From NCBI RefSeq assembly GCF_964355755.1, contig NC_092673.1, positions 18,421,001-18,485,000 on the forward strand: a stretch of DNA of 64,000 nt. Direction: 5' to 3'. The notes beneath the pieces are model-generated. The model did no database searches. It saw only the letters and a program-made list of their open reading frames with translations, and was not told where the DNA came from. This DNA comes from Antedon mediterranea. Lineage: Eukaryota; Echinodermata; Crinoidea; Comatulida; Antedonidae. Positions 55,001-62,059 of the stretch are shown in pieces. Numbering within the stretch: position 1 is the first letter of the stretch; each line of letters begins with the position of its first letter. The position numbers and the translations under genes were made by a program.

Positions 55001-58000
55001 TACGCTAGCTATATACCTAGCCTGACGTTGTATAGTTGCTGCATTAATTGTCTTTCTATTTTTGCCAGACTCCGTTGATACAAATTGGGGAACACCCGGT
55101 ATTTTCGCTGAAAAGTTAGGAGTCTTCCATTTGTTTTGGCTTCACGATCGATCGAAAAGTGGGCGAATTACAGGTGAAAAACAAAAATATCAATCCGCGC
55201 GCAATGCATTTTGGGATTTATAGCGGGCCGCTATAATTATTAAAATCGATTTATTTTTCACATTTTTAACCGTTTAAAGACGAAAAAAGTTATCGCAATA
55301 GGACCATATAGTATTATTTTTACATTAAATATAGTTTGTGATCTTAAATTAGATCTAAAAAACGTAGGGAATGGGGCTTTAATATTCTTACAAAACTATT
55401 CCAAAGTTAATTGTAATGTAACTATTCATATCTTTCATTTGTTTTAAAATTTTACATGATTTAATTTCAATCATTGTTTATATACTATACAAGTTGATAA
55501 TGTATTGATTATTTTATTTATTAACTGATTATGTAATAGTGGGAAGAATGAGACTGATGAATATGACAAGATAGTGATAATAAAGACATTGCAATACTAA
55601 TATAGGATAATGTCATAAACACAAAAATATGAAGAATTTGGAATTTTGTAATTTGGAAAACTGATTATAGATATAGAAAATGTAACTCAAAATTGTGTTT
55701 GAAAATTGTAAATACTGGACTAACTAACAACAACAACCCCCCCCCCCCCCCACCTTTGGCTGGCTGACCCTCCCCTGGGGGTAATCTATAAGAAATTTAG
55801 AAAAATGAAGCTGCTAGGTCTCTGGAAATTGCACTTATACATTGATATGATACAAAATTACCATGGTTGGGGGTGAGCTAAGATAAGAAAATTTTGAAAA
55901 TTAGAGCTGTTAGGTCTCCGGAAACTCTATGGTTGGGTCTGAGCTAAGACAATTTTGAAAACTAGAGCTGCAGGTCTACAAAAATTACAATCATACATTG
56001 AAAATGGTGGAGGGAAAATTTGAAAATATGAAAAATTCATATTATTAAATTATCTGTTTTAAAAACAAATTCACTGAAATAAATGTAAATGTTTGTGTAT
56101 AATAAATGATAAATAATTTATTGCCATCTGTCACAATTTAAATCCCCATGTTATTAAAATAATACTAATGACAATGGCAGTAAAATAAGAAATAATTGAT
56201 TATACTTACTTGGATAAAACATGCAAAATTGTATTATTTCACAAGATTCCAAAAAAAACCCTACTTTTTTCACAGATGTGCAAGATGGTTCAGTGACCTC
56301 TGCATTACCACAGTCTGATATCCAAGGCAGTCAACAAGGTAGGATCCACTGGTTAATTCCAGAGGTTAATCATCTAAGTGGTTACATTTTAAAATAAAAC
56401 TTAATAGACATATTATAATATAACTGTAGCACATTTTGAGTTATTCAAACTGTATACATTTTAGATGAAAATGTATAGTTATGTTACTCTCCAAAATGAA
56501 CATAAAATGTATAGTTATGTTACTCTCCAAAATGAACATAAAATGTATAGTTATGTTACTCTCCAAAATGAACATAAAATGTATAGTTATGTTACTCTCC
56601 AAAATGAACTTAAAATGTATAGTTATGTTACTCTCCAAAATGAACATAAAATGATGAACATAAAATGATGAACATAAACAGTCATTTATTTGTGTGTCAC
56701 GCATACAAAATAAAAAGCTTTGTCATTAAAATGTGTAATGTATAACTGTCTTTTTTGTATTTTTGTTGAACAGAATTAACAAAGCTATTAGCATCAGATT
56801 CACCAGTTACTGTTAATGAGGAATTAAAAACACAAATGAAGAAAGTGATGATTGAGGAACAGGAAAGAAAACTTGAAGCAGAGAGTGGTGAGTTAAGGAT
56901 CATAAATTAATTTACTTTTTATTTCGTCACCACTCAACAGTGACACAAGTCAAGTCAATTGCAAAGTTCAACAATAGAAAATGATGAACATATTTAAACA
57001 TAATTATATAAACAAAATCCAAAGCTCTGTCTTAAGCTGGCCTTTAATATACTGTTCAACGTATACTAACAATAACTGTCTTTTCTGGATTTTTTTATTG
57101 AACAGAAGTGACAAAGCAGTTTCCATTGGATTCATCAGATACTCTTAGTGATGAATTTCAAACACAAGTAGAGGAAGAGGAAATTAAACCTGAACCAGAG
57201 AGTGGTGAGTCTCATAAAATATTAGTTCAGTTATTAATATGGTTAAAATAACTTTAAATGTGATTTTATAGAATGGATTTCAGCTAAATTCTTTTTCATA
57301 TCCTTTTTTTTATTTCAACATTTATTCAAAAAAAGAAAGTCTTTATAAACAGAAATATAAAGTGGTATTAGCTTTTAATTTTGTTCATACTTATTAGGCT
57401 AACATCATAATTTCATTCATTCATTTATTGCCAGGAAAAAACTACAAAATGACATTAACAATAGGAGGTTTAAAAAATAGAGAACATATAATGTAGTACT
57501 GTATATAAAAAACAAATACATTTTTATTTATATTGGTTGATCAGGTTATAGTTTAAATTGTGTTTTAAATAACCAAATGTTTATTTTGTTCACAATATTT
57601 AATTCTTATTATTTCAGATCCAGAGCAACCACAAAATCAAGGGTAAATGTTTATTGAGTTACACCAAAAATTTGACATTTATCATTATTTGTTTTAACAA
57701 TAAATTTACAGCAATACTTAACTGCTTTGTACTTTTAACCAAATTAATTATGTGTATAATTAATAATAAAACAGACAAAGTTCTTGTTTCTGCCTCAAAA
57801 TAAAATATACCTGATGATGACCTATGGTCGAAAATACTAGTACAATAAATATTTTATTTTGATGCAGAAAACAAGAAATTTGTCTGTTTTATACATGATC
57901 TTGCCTATGCAGCACCTTTTTTTTCCCTAATTATGTGTATACTCTGGTATTAACTTCACTCAGTAACTTCATTTTTCATTCAGTACAAACACACTGCCAA

Positions 58001-58886
58001 TTGGCTGCTGGTGTTGTATGTTTATACCAGAGAACTCCCTGTTTATACCATAATCAATCAATAAATAAGTATTGCGCGTATGCATGTAAATTGGTAAACA
58101 AAGATACAATTGTAGCAATGTTAACTTACTGGAAATCTAATGATTTTTTTCACTGATTTAGAATAAACTAATGTTTTAAATGGTTATTTATGTTTATTCA
58201 ATTTATTGATCGAAAATTAATAGCAAGAAGGAGTCTGAAAAAAGTAACTTTAAGATTAATTATAACATTTTAATAATTGTTAGTTAGAATTTTAATAATA
58301 ATTTGTGTACATTTTTAGTTCTAGACCGAGCCGAAAGAAATGTTTGTTGAAGTTTTTAAAAGGTATTTAACTATTCTATATTTCAGAGTCTCAAAAATTG
58401 TTTTTAAATTCAAGCATTGTTTTCAACCTTCTGTAGTTTCAATTTGTAAAAATTATTTTTGTATACCTTTTACCTATAAATATTTTTTTTTTGTCAATAT
58501 AAAAAGTCAATAAAAACAAATATATTGATAGGTAGAAATTGTGTAATTTTAAGAAAAATTCTTAATATAATTGTAAGAACCTTGAAACCTCTCAAGAATA
58601 TATTTAAAACAAGATAAGGATTTATGACAAATTTTCTCTTTTAGATTACCGGTGGATAGTTTTTGCATTTTGGTTAATTCTATTGGCAGCCTTTGTCATC
58701 TTAATTATTATACATGATGGCTTAGCAGCAAGAATTGGCATTGGTATTGGATTGTTGGTAACTGTTGTTGGTGGCTGTATCTGGTGTGTACATAAGAAAG
58801 TCACCAAGTCTTGTACTCAGTCAACAAACGCAGCAGCAGACGGACAGAGAGCACGCTATTCAGAAATTTCCCAACAAGAGCAATAG
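34084..58886 (+). CDS. Tandem double Roc-COR / DED / two-transmembrane protein
   Basis: The ATG at 34084 (MADSQ) begins a 35-exon model. Exons to 41702: 34062-34099, 34533-34698, 35114-35199, 36036-36088, 36220-36244, 36971-37116, 37641-37730, 37875-38054, 38264-38515, 39263-39457, 39731-39916, 40164-40466, 40743-40811, 41486-41702. Second module: 42756-42921, 43153-43238, 43606-43670, 44142-44475, 45226-45368, 47651-47740, 47841-48020, 48242-48490, 48813-48998, 49142-49336, 49539-49841, 49938-50009, 51176-51392. Tail: 53555-53599, 54199-54738, 56276-56338, 56774-56887, 57106-57204, 57618-57642, 58319-58362, 58645-58886. The sum is 5442 bases, 1813 residues. All phases agree. Roco proteins normally have one Roc-COR unit; two in one chain plus DED and membrane helices is unusual. 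It has no LRR or kinase. Immune or death signalling at a membrane is inferred. Confidence 0.75.
34533..38054 (+). CDS. Roc GTPase domain 1 (eight exons)
   Basis: The G1/P-loop is GQEGVGKT in exon 34533-34698. It is preceded by 'ARGTDVKKAYNEALTGGSVK', a segment typical of MFHAS1-like invertebrate Roco proteins. G2 is the Thr in HDVTDGIA (exon 35114-35199). G3 is DHGGQ (exon 36971-37116). Strand 4 is ALYIVVFDLS (37641-37730). The G4 position is GTHKGKLG (37875-38054), where the usual Asp of THxD/NKxD is Gly. The exon at 36220-36244 is a 25-base microexon (VDKESLAE). Exon order and lengths mirror Roc 2. Confidence 0.8.
35490..36000. mobile_element. MITE with ATTGTCCCT ends
   Basis: The left end 'aaatctattgtccctaatt' and the complement of the right end (aagatgtattgtcccttga) form short imperfect TIRs. 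The interior is non-coding. It sits in the intron between Roc-1 exons 35114-35199 and 36036-36088 and has no counterpart in the duplicate module's intron. Confidence 0.5.
37146..37462. repeat. 81-bp tandem repeat, four copies
   Basis: Four near-identical units start with 'agtccatagacat' (the first one has 'atagtattcttctatt'). Each contains 'ttgattatttacacagtgct'. They lie in the intron right after the G3 exon. Confidence 0.85.
38264..40811 (+). CDS. COR domain 1 (five exons)
   Basis: Exon 38264-38515 finishes Roc and enters COR at 'PLKWMRFRCDLHDLRRKK'. Exon 39263-39457 has the COR hallmark LLNFLYDLGEIVYRP, then LKDKAVLDPMRLVEIVTAF. Exon 39731-39916 has a winged-helix-like ILEEDLLRELWKER, then LVALMIQLGFICKK. 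Exon 40164-40466 carries FVPLRLAFK and ISIYYDFKGYLPDVLFPYMI. Exon 40743-40811 is a short acidic connection. COR follows Roc in all Roco proteins and mediates dimerisation. All exons are phase 0. Confidence 0.8.
40953..41107. repeat. Long near-perfect inverted repeat (65-bp arms, 25-base loop)
   Basis: The left arm is 40953-41017 and the right arm 41043-41107. By eye the right arm is the exact reverse complement of the left. The arms include 'aagcgaacttacagtacgtt' and 'ttcttttgaacaacca'. It lies in the intron between 40811 and 41486 and would form a long hairpin in the pre-mRNA. It is absent from the matching intron of module 2. Confidence 0.9.
41486..41702 (+). CDS. Cys-rich module 1 after COR
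   Basis: 217 bases, phase 0 to phase 1. The product contains ERCILCGVCSDTSEKKH and later KLPC, a C-x2-C-x2-C...H...C spacing that could bind zinc. Similar Cys/His stretches follow COR in other invertebrate Roco proteins (recalled, not checked). The donor 'gag|gtaaaa' can join either the terminal exon at 42018 or the module-2 exon at 42756; both acceptors are phase 1. Confidence 0.65.
42018..42067 (+). CDS. Alternative terminal exon giving a single-module isoform
   Basis: The acceptor 'ttttcacag' is followed in phase 1 by DVQDDRELLQSVNILK and TAA (42065-42067). Joined to 41702 it ends the protein at about 677 residues, after one Roc-COR-Cys module, with no DED or membrane helices. The exon start and its acceptor resemble those at 56276 (DVQDGS...), so it is probably the decayed counterpart of that exon in module 1. 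Confidence 0.6.
42063..42068 (+). terminator. AATAAA signal overlapping the stop codon
   Basis: The TAA stop at 42065-42067 lies inside AATAAA. A U/GU-rich stretch (tttattgttttcat) follows about 40 bases later. This would make an intronic polyadenylation site with a very short 3' UTR for the short isoform. Confidence 0.5.
42380..42580. repeat. Fragments of repeat family F2 and of the 22244 element
   Basis: 42385-42445 matches the right half of the F2 foldback core (attatttgtaccattccacg). 42470-42580 resembles the end of the element at 22244-22740 ('gtgtctgcttaccaaaagag', 'ggggctctgctattata'). Both are decayed. They lie in the intron joining the two Roc-COR modules. Confidence 0.5.
42756..48020 (+). 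CDS. Roc GTPase domain 2 (seven exons)
   Basis: The acceptor 'ttatcag' is in phase 1; no start codon exon is seen before it, so it is read through from module 1. G1 is GQEGVGKT (42756-42921). G2 lies in HDVTDGIA (43153-43238). The next exons are 43606-43670 and the long 44142-44475. G3 is DHGGQ (45226-45368), strand 4 is ALYIVVFDLS (47651-47740), and the G4 position is again GTHKGKLG (47841-48020), lacking Asp. Protein and intron similarity to module 1 is high, so the duplication looks fairly recent. The long intron 45369-47650 is filled by repeats. Confidence 0.8.
43729..43818. repeat. Inverted repeat, ~40-bp arms
   Basis: The left arm contains 'gatatcaatctagtccactg' and the right arm 'cagtgaactagattgatatc', with a small loop around 43771-43778. 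The arms have a few mismatches. It is intronic. Confidence 0.8.
44142..44475 (+). CDS. Asp/His-rich nonapeptide-repeat exon inside Roc 2
   Basis: The acceptor is 'atgagttag', phase 0; the donor is 'catg|gtaatg', phase 1; 334 bases. It starts VVQKPPKDDDESGNIEGHDD and then repeats a 27-bp unit encoding DNHSKDDDH about seven times, ending with DKQSSH. It replaces the 25-base microexon (36220-36244) of module 1, so the switch region of Roc 2 carries about 100 extra acidic/His residues. The other frame (starting MSRNHLKMMM) is also open but is in the wrong phase. Confidence 0.65.
45985..47545. repeat. Repeat family F1, copy C, split by a TTAA MITE
   Basis: The head 'tattgactgcttagagg' (45985-46000) continues after the insertion as 'atataagatttgacatcccc' at 46642, and the body matches copies A and B to about 47545. 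It has the same foldback as copies A and B. It lies in the Roc-2 intron 45369-47650. Confidence 0.8.
46001..46641. mobile_element. TTAA-flanked MITE, copy 1 (piggyBac-like)
   Basis: TTAA is at both ends (46001-46004, 46638-46641). The ends 'ttaaagaccccttccctgc' and the complement of 'gtagggaatggggctttaa' are imperfect inverted repeats. A copy at 54749-55382 is nearly identical across its length. The site before insertion is preserved at 601-630 in F1 copy A, where a single TTAA joins the same flanks. No transposase is encoded. Confidence 0.85.
48242..50009 (+). CDS. COR domain 2 (five exons)
   Basis: Exons 48242-48490, 48813-48998, 49142-49336, 49539-49841 and 49938-50009, all phase 0, mirror COR 1. 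Motifs are PLKWMRFRCDLHDLR, LNFLYDLGEIVYM, LRDKAVLDPMQLVEIVTAF, LVALMIQLGFICER and ISIYYDFKGYLPDVLFPYMI. Differences from module 1 are small substitutions and 1-3 codon indels. Together with COR 1 in one chain it could form an intramolecular dimer, since COR domains normally dimerise (inference). Confidence 0.8.
50010..51175. other. Intron with decayed repeats
   Basis: The intron between COR 2 and Cys module 2 holds poly-C (about 50067-50080) and sequence with 'gtgccctttccttctgggaa' and 'tctagatccgcccc' near 50810-50860, reminiscent of a dispersed repeat. No gene was recognised; open frames at 49966-50172 and 50482-50760 are not supported. Confidence 0.4.
51176..51392 (+). CDS. Cys-rich module 2
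   Basis: 217 bases, phase 0 to 1, colinear with 41486-41702. It carries ERCILCDVCSDTSEKKH, and then KLTC in place of KLPC. It joins in phase to a small basic exon at 53555-53599 (DESGPKERKGRKTDQ). Confidence 0.65.
51480..52225. repeat. Repeat family F2, second long copy
   Basis: It matches 20600-21530: foldback core at 51495-51660 ('aatgaatgtttatgagtgta', 'gtaccattac'), then 'aggcctagcctaatact', ending 'ccatgtgaccaacaatcaac'. It lies in the intron after Cys module 2. Confidence 0.75.
52232..53518. repeat. 88-bp minisatellite, about 15 copies
   Basis: Units contain 'ttagctgtgatatcttcatt', 'accagtagtagtactatcag' and 'ataatctatacattgttaca'. Some units are shortened by loss of the last part. 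The repeat leaves long open frames in the plus direction, which are not considered coding. It lies in the intron 51393-53554, directly after the F2 copy. Confidence 0.9.
53555..53599 (+). CDS. Basic linker exon before the DED exon
   Basis: The acceptor is 'atttgcag' and the donor 'caag|gtaatt', phase 1 at both ends, 15 codons, giving DESGPKERKGRKTDQ. It links Cys module 2 to the DED exon and could act as a basic patch. Confidence 0.5.
54199..54738 (+). CDS. Death-effector-like exon of the Roc-COR gene
   Basis: The acceptor is 'atttgcag', phase 1, and the donor 'ctacttg|gtaatg', phase 1, 540 bases. The product has YHWLRFLLFDQLDVGDL, then LLNTLEDKGFISPTNVNLLL and EITNTSEIQQAKDLVSKY, the DED order of helices and the closest to canonical of the three DED exons in the window. 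A second helical part reads YRKRLFKALKQVDRDALRNV, then NVWDAVLYLENDKQLVDD and IQRFAERLG, matching the second half of exon B of the ZU5 gene (DVWALMFELERQRL). It contains its own ATG in good context at 54207 (MADSE), resembling the gene's start MADSQ. Confidence 0.65.
54749..55382. mobile_element. TTAA-flanked MITE, copy 2
   Basis: Nearly identical to 46001-46641, with TTAA at 54749-54752 and 55379-55382. It begins only 10 bases after the 5' splice site of the DED exon. The few differences from copy 1 suggest recent activity of both. Confidence 0.85.
55395..56010. repeat. Decayed duplicate of the ZU5-gene linker region
   Basis: 55405-55530 matches 19196-19420 (shared 'tatatactatacaagttgat', 'tgtattgattattttatt'). 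The relic of the Gln/Ser linker exon follows (gtgggaagaatgagactgat). 55610-55690 matches 20447-20530 (gtcataaacacaaaaatatg). After a poly-C at about 55737-55750, 55780-56010 is the reverse complement of the tandem repeat at 18270-18850. No open exon remains. Confidence 0.6.
56276..57204 (+). CDS. Acidic linker exons (56276-56338, 56774-56887, 57106-57204)
   Basis: All three are phase 1 at both ends. The first encodes DVQDGSVTSALPQSDIQ. The second (ELTKLLASDSPVTVNEEL) and third (EVTKQFPLDSSDTLSDEF) are duplicates of each other: both end AES or PES before 'gtgag' and both have the acceptor 'ttgaacag'. The content is acidic, with an EEQERKLEAE stretch that may be helical. They form a stalk between the DED and the membrane helices. 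Confidence 0.6.
56462..56655. repeat. 36-bp minisatellite, five copies
   Basis: Units carry 'atgtatagttatgttactct' and 'ccaaaatgaac'. It lies in the intron between two linker exons. Open frames on both strands are a by-product of the 36-bp period. Confidence 0.9.
57618..58362 (+). CDS. Two small exons before the membrane exon (57618-57642, 58319-58362)
   Basis: The first has phase 1 to 2 (DPEQPQNQ), the second phase 2 to 1 (GSRPSRKKCLLKFLK). The second is strongly basic with one Cys, a typical juxtamembrane segment on the cytosolic side. The donor 'gg|gtaaat' of the first is the only one that keeps frame. Confidence 0.5.
57767..57893. repeat. Inverted repeat, ~43-bp arms
   Basis: The left arm 'taaaacagacaaagttcttg' and the right arm 'aagaaatttgtctgtttta' are complementary with few mismatches. 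The central part holds 'cctgatgatgacctatggtc'. It is intronic. Confidence 0.8.
58645..58886 (+). CDS. C-terminal exon: two-helix membrane anchor and tail
   Basis: The acceptor is 'ctcttttag', phase 1, and the stop TAG is at 58884-58886. The product has two hydrophobic helices: WIVFAFWLILLAAFVILIII, then a short turn HDGLAARI and GIGIGLLVTVVGGCIWCV, followed by basic HKKVTKS and a polar tail with YSEI near the end. The hairpin layout would put both the large N-terminal part and the short tail on the same, cytosolic, side. YSEI fits a YxxPhi sorting signal (inference). Confidence 0.75.
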
Positions 58887-59276
58887 ATCACAAGGAAAGA
58901 CACTGTAAACAGCCCTTGTATAAAGAATATCAAAGATAGATGTAAAATGAAAAATATGTGAAACAAAATGGGAGTTTTTTTCACGATGATGAATGACTAG
59001 AGGTTTAGAGGGTGTTACTGTAAATTAAAGATGGCCATCCAAGGGTCAATATCACAATCCACACTCCATTCAAAATTATTTTCCGCTCAAGGAATTCAGC
59101 CTTGCTTGTCAAATCAAACTGCAACATTGATTTAAGGATTTGTTTTTGTAAAATACAATCAACTTTTTAAAATCAGAACTCTCATTAGAATTTTACAAAT
59201 TTCAGTTTTTTTAACGTTCCGAATTCTATTATTGATTTTATGAAAAGATTAAAATTAAAATTAGACTTTTTAGTTT

Positions 59277-59282
59277 AATAAA
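59277..59282 (+). terminator. Polyadenylation signal of the long transcript
   Basis: This AATAAA lies about 390 bases after the stop at 58886, followed by T-rich sequence. It is a reasonable end of the 3' UTR, just before a minisatellite. Confidence 0.5.
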
Positions 59283-59341
59283 GTGGGTAATGCAATGCCA
59301 GTATTATGTATGTAAATAATATTAGTTTTATTAAGCTTAAC

Positions 59342-59960
59342 ATGCTGTAGTAGACAGTTGTAAACATATTGAAGCTGTAACTCAGTTGTCAATTGTGTAC
59401 TCAATGCTGTAGTAGACAGTTGTCATCATATTGAAGCTGTAACTCAGTTGTCAATTGTGTACTCAATGCTGTAGTAGACAGTTGTCAACATATTGAAGCT
59501 GTAACTCAGTTGTCAATTGTGTACTCAATGCTGTAGTAGACAGTTGTCAAAATTGAAGCTGTAACTCAGTTGTCAATTGTCTACTCAATGCTGTAGTAGA
59601 CAGTTGTCAACATATTGAAGCTGTAACTCAGTTGTCAATTGTCTACTCAATGCTGTAGTAGACAGTTGTCAACATATTGAAGCTGTAACTCAGTTGTCAA
59701 TTGTCTACTCAATGCTGTAGTAGACAGTTGTCAACATATTGAAGCTGTAACTCAGTTGTCAATTGTCTACTCAATGCTGTAGTAGACAGTTGTCAACATA
59801 TTGAAGCTGTAACTCAGTTGTCAATTGTGTACTCAATGCTGTAGTAGACAGTTGTCAACATATTAAAGCTGTAACTCAGTTGTCAATTGTCTACTCAATG
59901 CTGTAGTAGACAGTTGTCAACATATTGAAGCTGTAACTCAGTTGTCAATTGTCTACTCAT
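59342..59960. repeat. 62-bp minisatellite, about 10 copies
   Basis: Units contain 'tgctgtagtagacagttgtc' and 'gaagctgtaactcagttgtc'. The main variants are gtgtactc/gtctactc. It lies just past the gene's polyadenylation signal. Confidence 0.95.
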
Positions 59961-60156
59961 TTATTTGTCATTTCATATTGAAAAACAATTGCTCTTACTA
60001 TTTGAAAATGGACAGATAGACATGCTTACTATTTTTATATGATTACAGTTTAGATATCTGAAGTTACATAATTAGCATACACATTTTGATTGGATATAGG
60101 AACAAAAAGTGGGTTTTTCAAATATTGATACTGTATTTAGTTAGATGGACAATTAA

Positions 60157-60686
60157 ACCCCTTTCACACCAAAAGCAAAACTCCGGAGACACCCCGGAGA
60201 CACCCCGGAGTTGACGCCCCGCTGTTTGGTGTGAAAGGTAAAATCAAGCAACTCCGGAGTTTAAAACTGCGGGGTTGAACAGCTGAACATTCTCCGAAGA
60301 GCGAACTGCGGGGACACCCCGGTGTTTTGGTGTGAAAGGTACCAACATCAAACTCAGGAGTGTTTTGGGTCAAACGGTCATCCTCACACGATCACTCATT
60401 GCTTTAGTTTTATTTCAAAATACTTTAAATATTTGTACAAAATATATAGCGGGTCTAGAAAATGATATGTAGTATCAATAAAACATTATATTACTTCTGA
60501 GACTTTTGAAAGTAATTATTAAATTTAAAATATTATTAATTAAAATGATTCTAATGATCGTCGCTATGTAAACAAACAAACTAGAGGGCGACATTTACAA
60601 TTTTATTTTATGAACCCTGGTGTGGCTAGGTTGGTGTGAAAGGGGTGTCTCCGGAGACACTCCGGAGTTTTTGGTGTGAAAGGGGT
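60157..60686. mobile_element. MITE with perfect 18-bp TIRs
   Basis: The left end 'acccctttcacaccaaaa' is exactly complementary to the right end 'ttttggtgtgaaaggggt'. Internal 'actccggag' and 'ggtgtgaaaggta' words are repeated several times in both orientations. No transposase is present and no clear target duplication was found. The minus-strand frame at 60164-60373 is not considered a gene. Confidence 0.8.
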
Positions 60687-60689
60687 ATA

Positions 60690-60745
60690 GGTTACTACCG
60701 TGAGTATTGACCAATCACAAACTGTGTTTCATCACATTAGAGATG
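60690..60745. repeat. Short fragment of repeat family F1
   Basis: 'gttactaccgtgagtattga' and 'ccaatcacaaactgtgtttc' match F1 copy C near 47125-47175. It directly adjoins the MITE, which may therefore have inserted into an F1 copy. Confidence 0.6.
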
Positions 60746-60865
60746 CCCCTACAATCTTATTGTTTCAAAGTGTATATTGCAGCTATAAACATGTAAAATA
60801 ATATGTTGATAAATGAAGGAAATTAAAATTAATTAGGGGATGGGGTATGGGGGCAGCAAATAGAT

Positions 60866-61065
60866 GTTTGATAGTAATATAATGATACTGATGATAATAA
60901 TGTTGTTTGATAGTAATATAATGATACTGATGATAATAATGTTGTTTGATAGTAATATAATGATACTGATGATAATAATGTTGTTTGATAGTAATATAAT
61001 GATACTGATGATAATAATGTTGTTTGATGGTAATATAATGATACTGATGATAATAATGTTGTTAT
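60866..61065. repeat. 39-bp minisatellite, five copies
   Basis: Each unit is 'tttgatagtaatataatgat' plus 'actgatgataataatgttg'. The plus-strand frame across it is an artefact of the 39-bp period. Confidence 0.95.
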
Positions 61066-61194
61066 TTGTTTTGTATTAATAACTACAGTAGTTATGATTA
61101 ATGATGCTAAATTGTATTTTAAATCAAGAAATCATGTAATAATTAGACTCATAACAATCTAAATGTATTGTGACCAAGACAATAATATTTTCCA

Positions 61195-62030
61195 CTCAAC
61201 AACACAATTTGTTGATAAATCTAAAAGCTGTAGGAATCACTGTATTTATAGTACAGGGATTTTAACAACACAATTTGTTGTGGATAAATCTAAAAGCTGT
61301 AGGAATCACTGTATTTATAGTACAGGGATTTTAACAACACAATTTGTTGTGGATAAATCTAAAAGCTGTTGGAATCCCTGTATTTATAGTACAGGGATTT
61401 TAACAACACAATTTGTTGTGGATAAATCTAAAAGCTGTTGGAACCCCTGTATTTATAGTACAGGGATTTTAACAACACAATTTGTTGTGGATAAATCTAA
61501 AAGCTGTAGGAATCCCTTTATTTATAGTACAGGGATTTTAACAACACAATTTGTTGTGGATAAATCTATAAGCTGTAGAAATCACTGTATTTATAGTACC
61601 GGGATTTTAACAACACAATTTGTTGTGGATAAATCCAAAAGCTGTGGGAATCACTGTATTTATAGTACAGGGATTTTAACAACACAATTTGTTGTGGATA
61701 AATCTAAAAGCTGTAGGAATCACTGTATTTATAGTACAGGGATTTTAACAACACAATTTGTTGTGGATAAATCCAAAAGCTTTAGGGATCACTGTATTTA
61801 TAGTACAGGGATTTTAACAACACAATTTGTTGTGGATAAATCCAAAAGCTGTAGGAATCACTGTATTTATAGTACAGGGATTTTAACAACACAATTAGTT
61901 GTGGATAAATCCAAAAGCTGTAGGAATCACTGTATTTATAGTACAGGGATTTTAACAACACAATTTGTTGTGGATAAATCTATAAGCTGTAGGAATCCCT
62001 GTATTTATAGTACAGAAATTTTTACAAAAA
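61195..62030. repeat. 69-bp minisatellite, about 12 copies
   Basis: Units carry 'aacaacacaatttgttgtgg', 'ataaatctaaaagctgtagg' and 'tgtatttatagtacagggat'. Because 69 is divisible by 3, a plus-strand frame stays open through all copies (TTQFVVDKSKSCRNHCIYST per unit). There is no start context or splice evidence, so it is treated as non-coding. It abuts the broken end of the BEL/Pao remnant. Confidence 0.9.
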
Positions 62031-62059
62031 ATGACCAAATTGATAATGATAACTGTAAG

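Noticed and set aside
58001-58160. Open frame near 57935-58156
   Set aside because: It lies between two in-phase exons of the Roc-COR gene, with no splice sites or domain.
3120-58886. ZU5 gene and Roc-COR gene as one transcript
   Set aside because: Exon 19624 could join 34533 in phase, but both DED terminal exons have stops, a polyadenylation signal lies at 24092, and an ATG exon lies at 34084; two genes is simpler.
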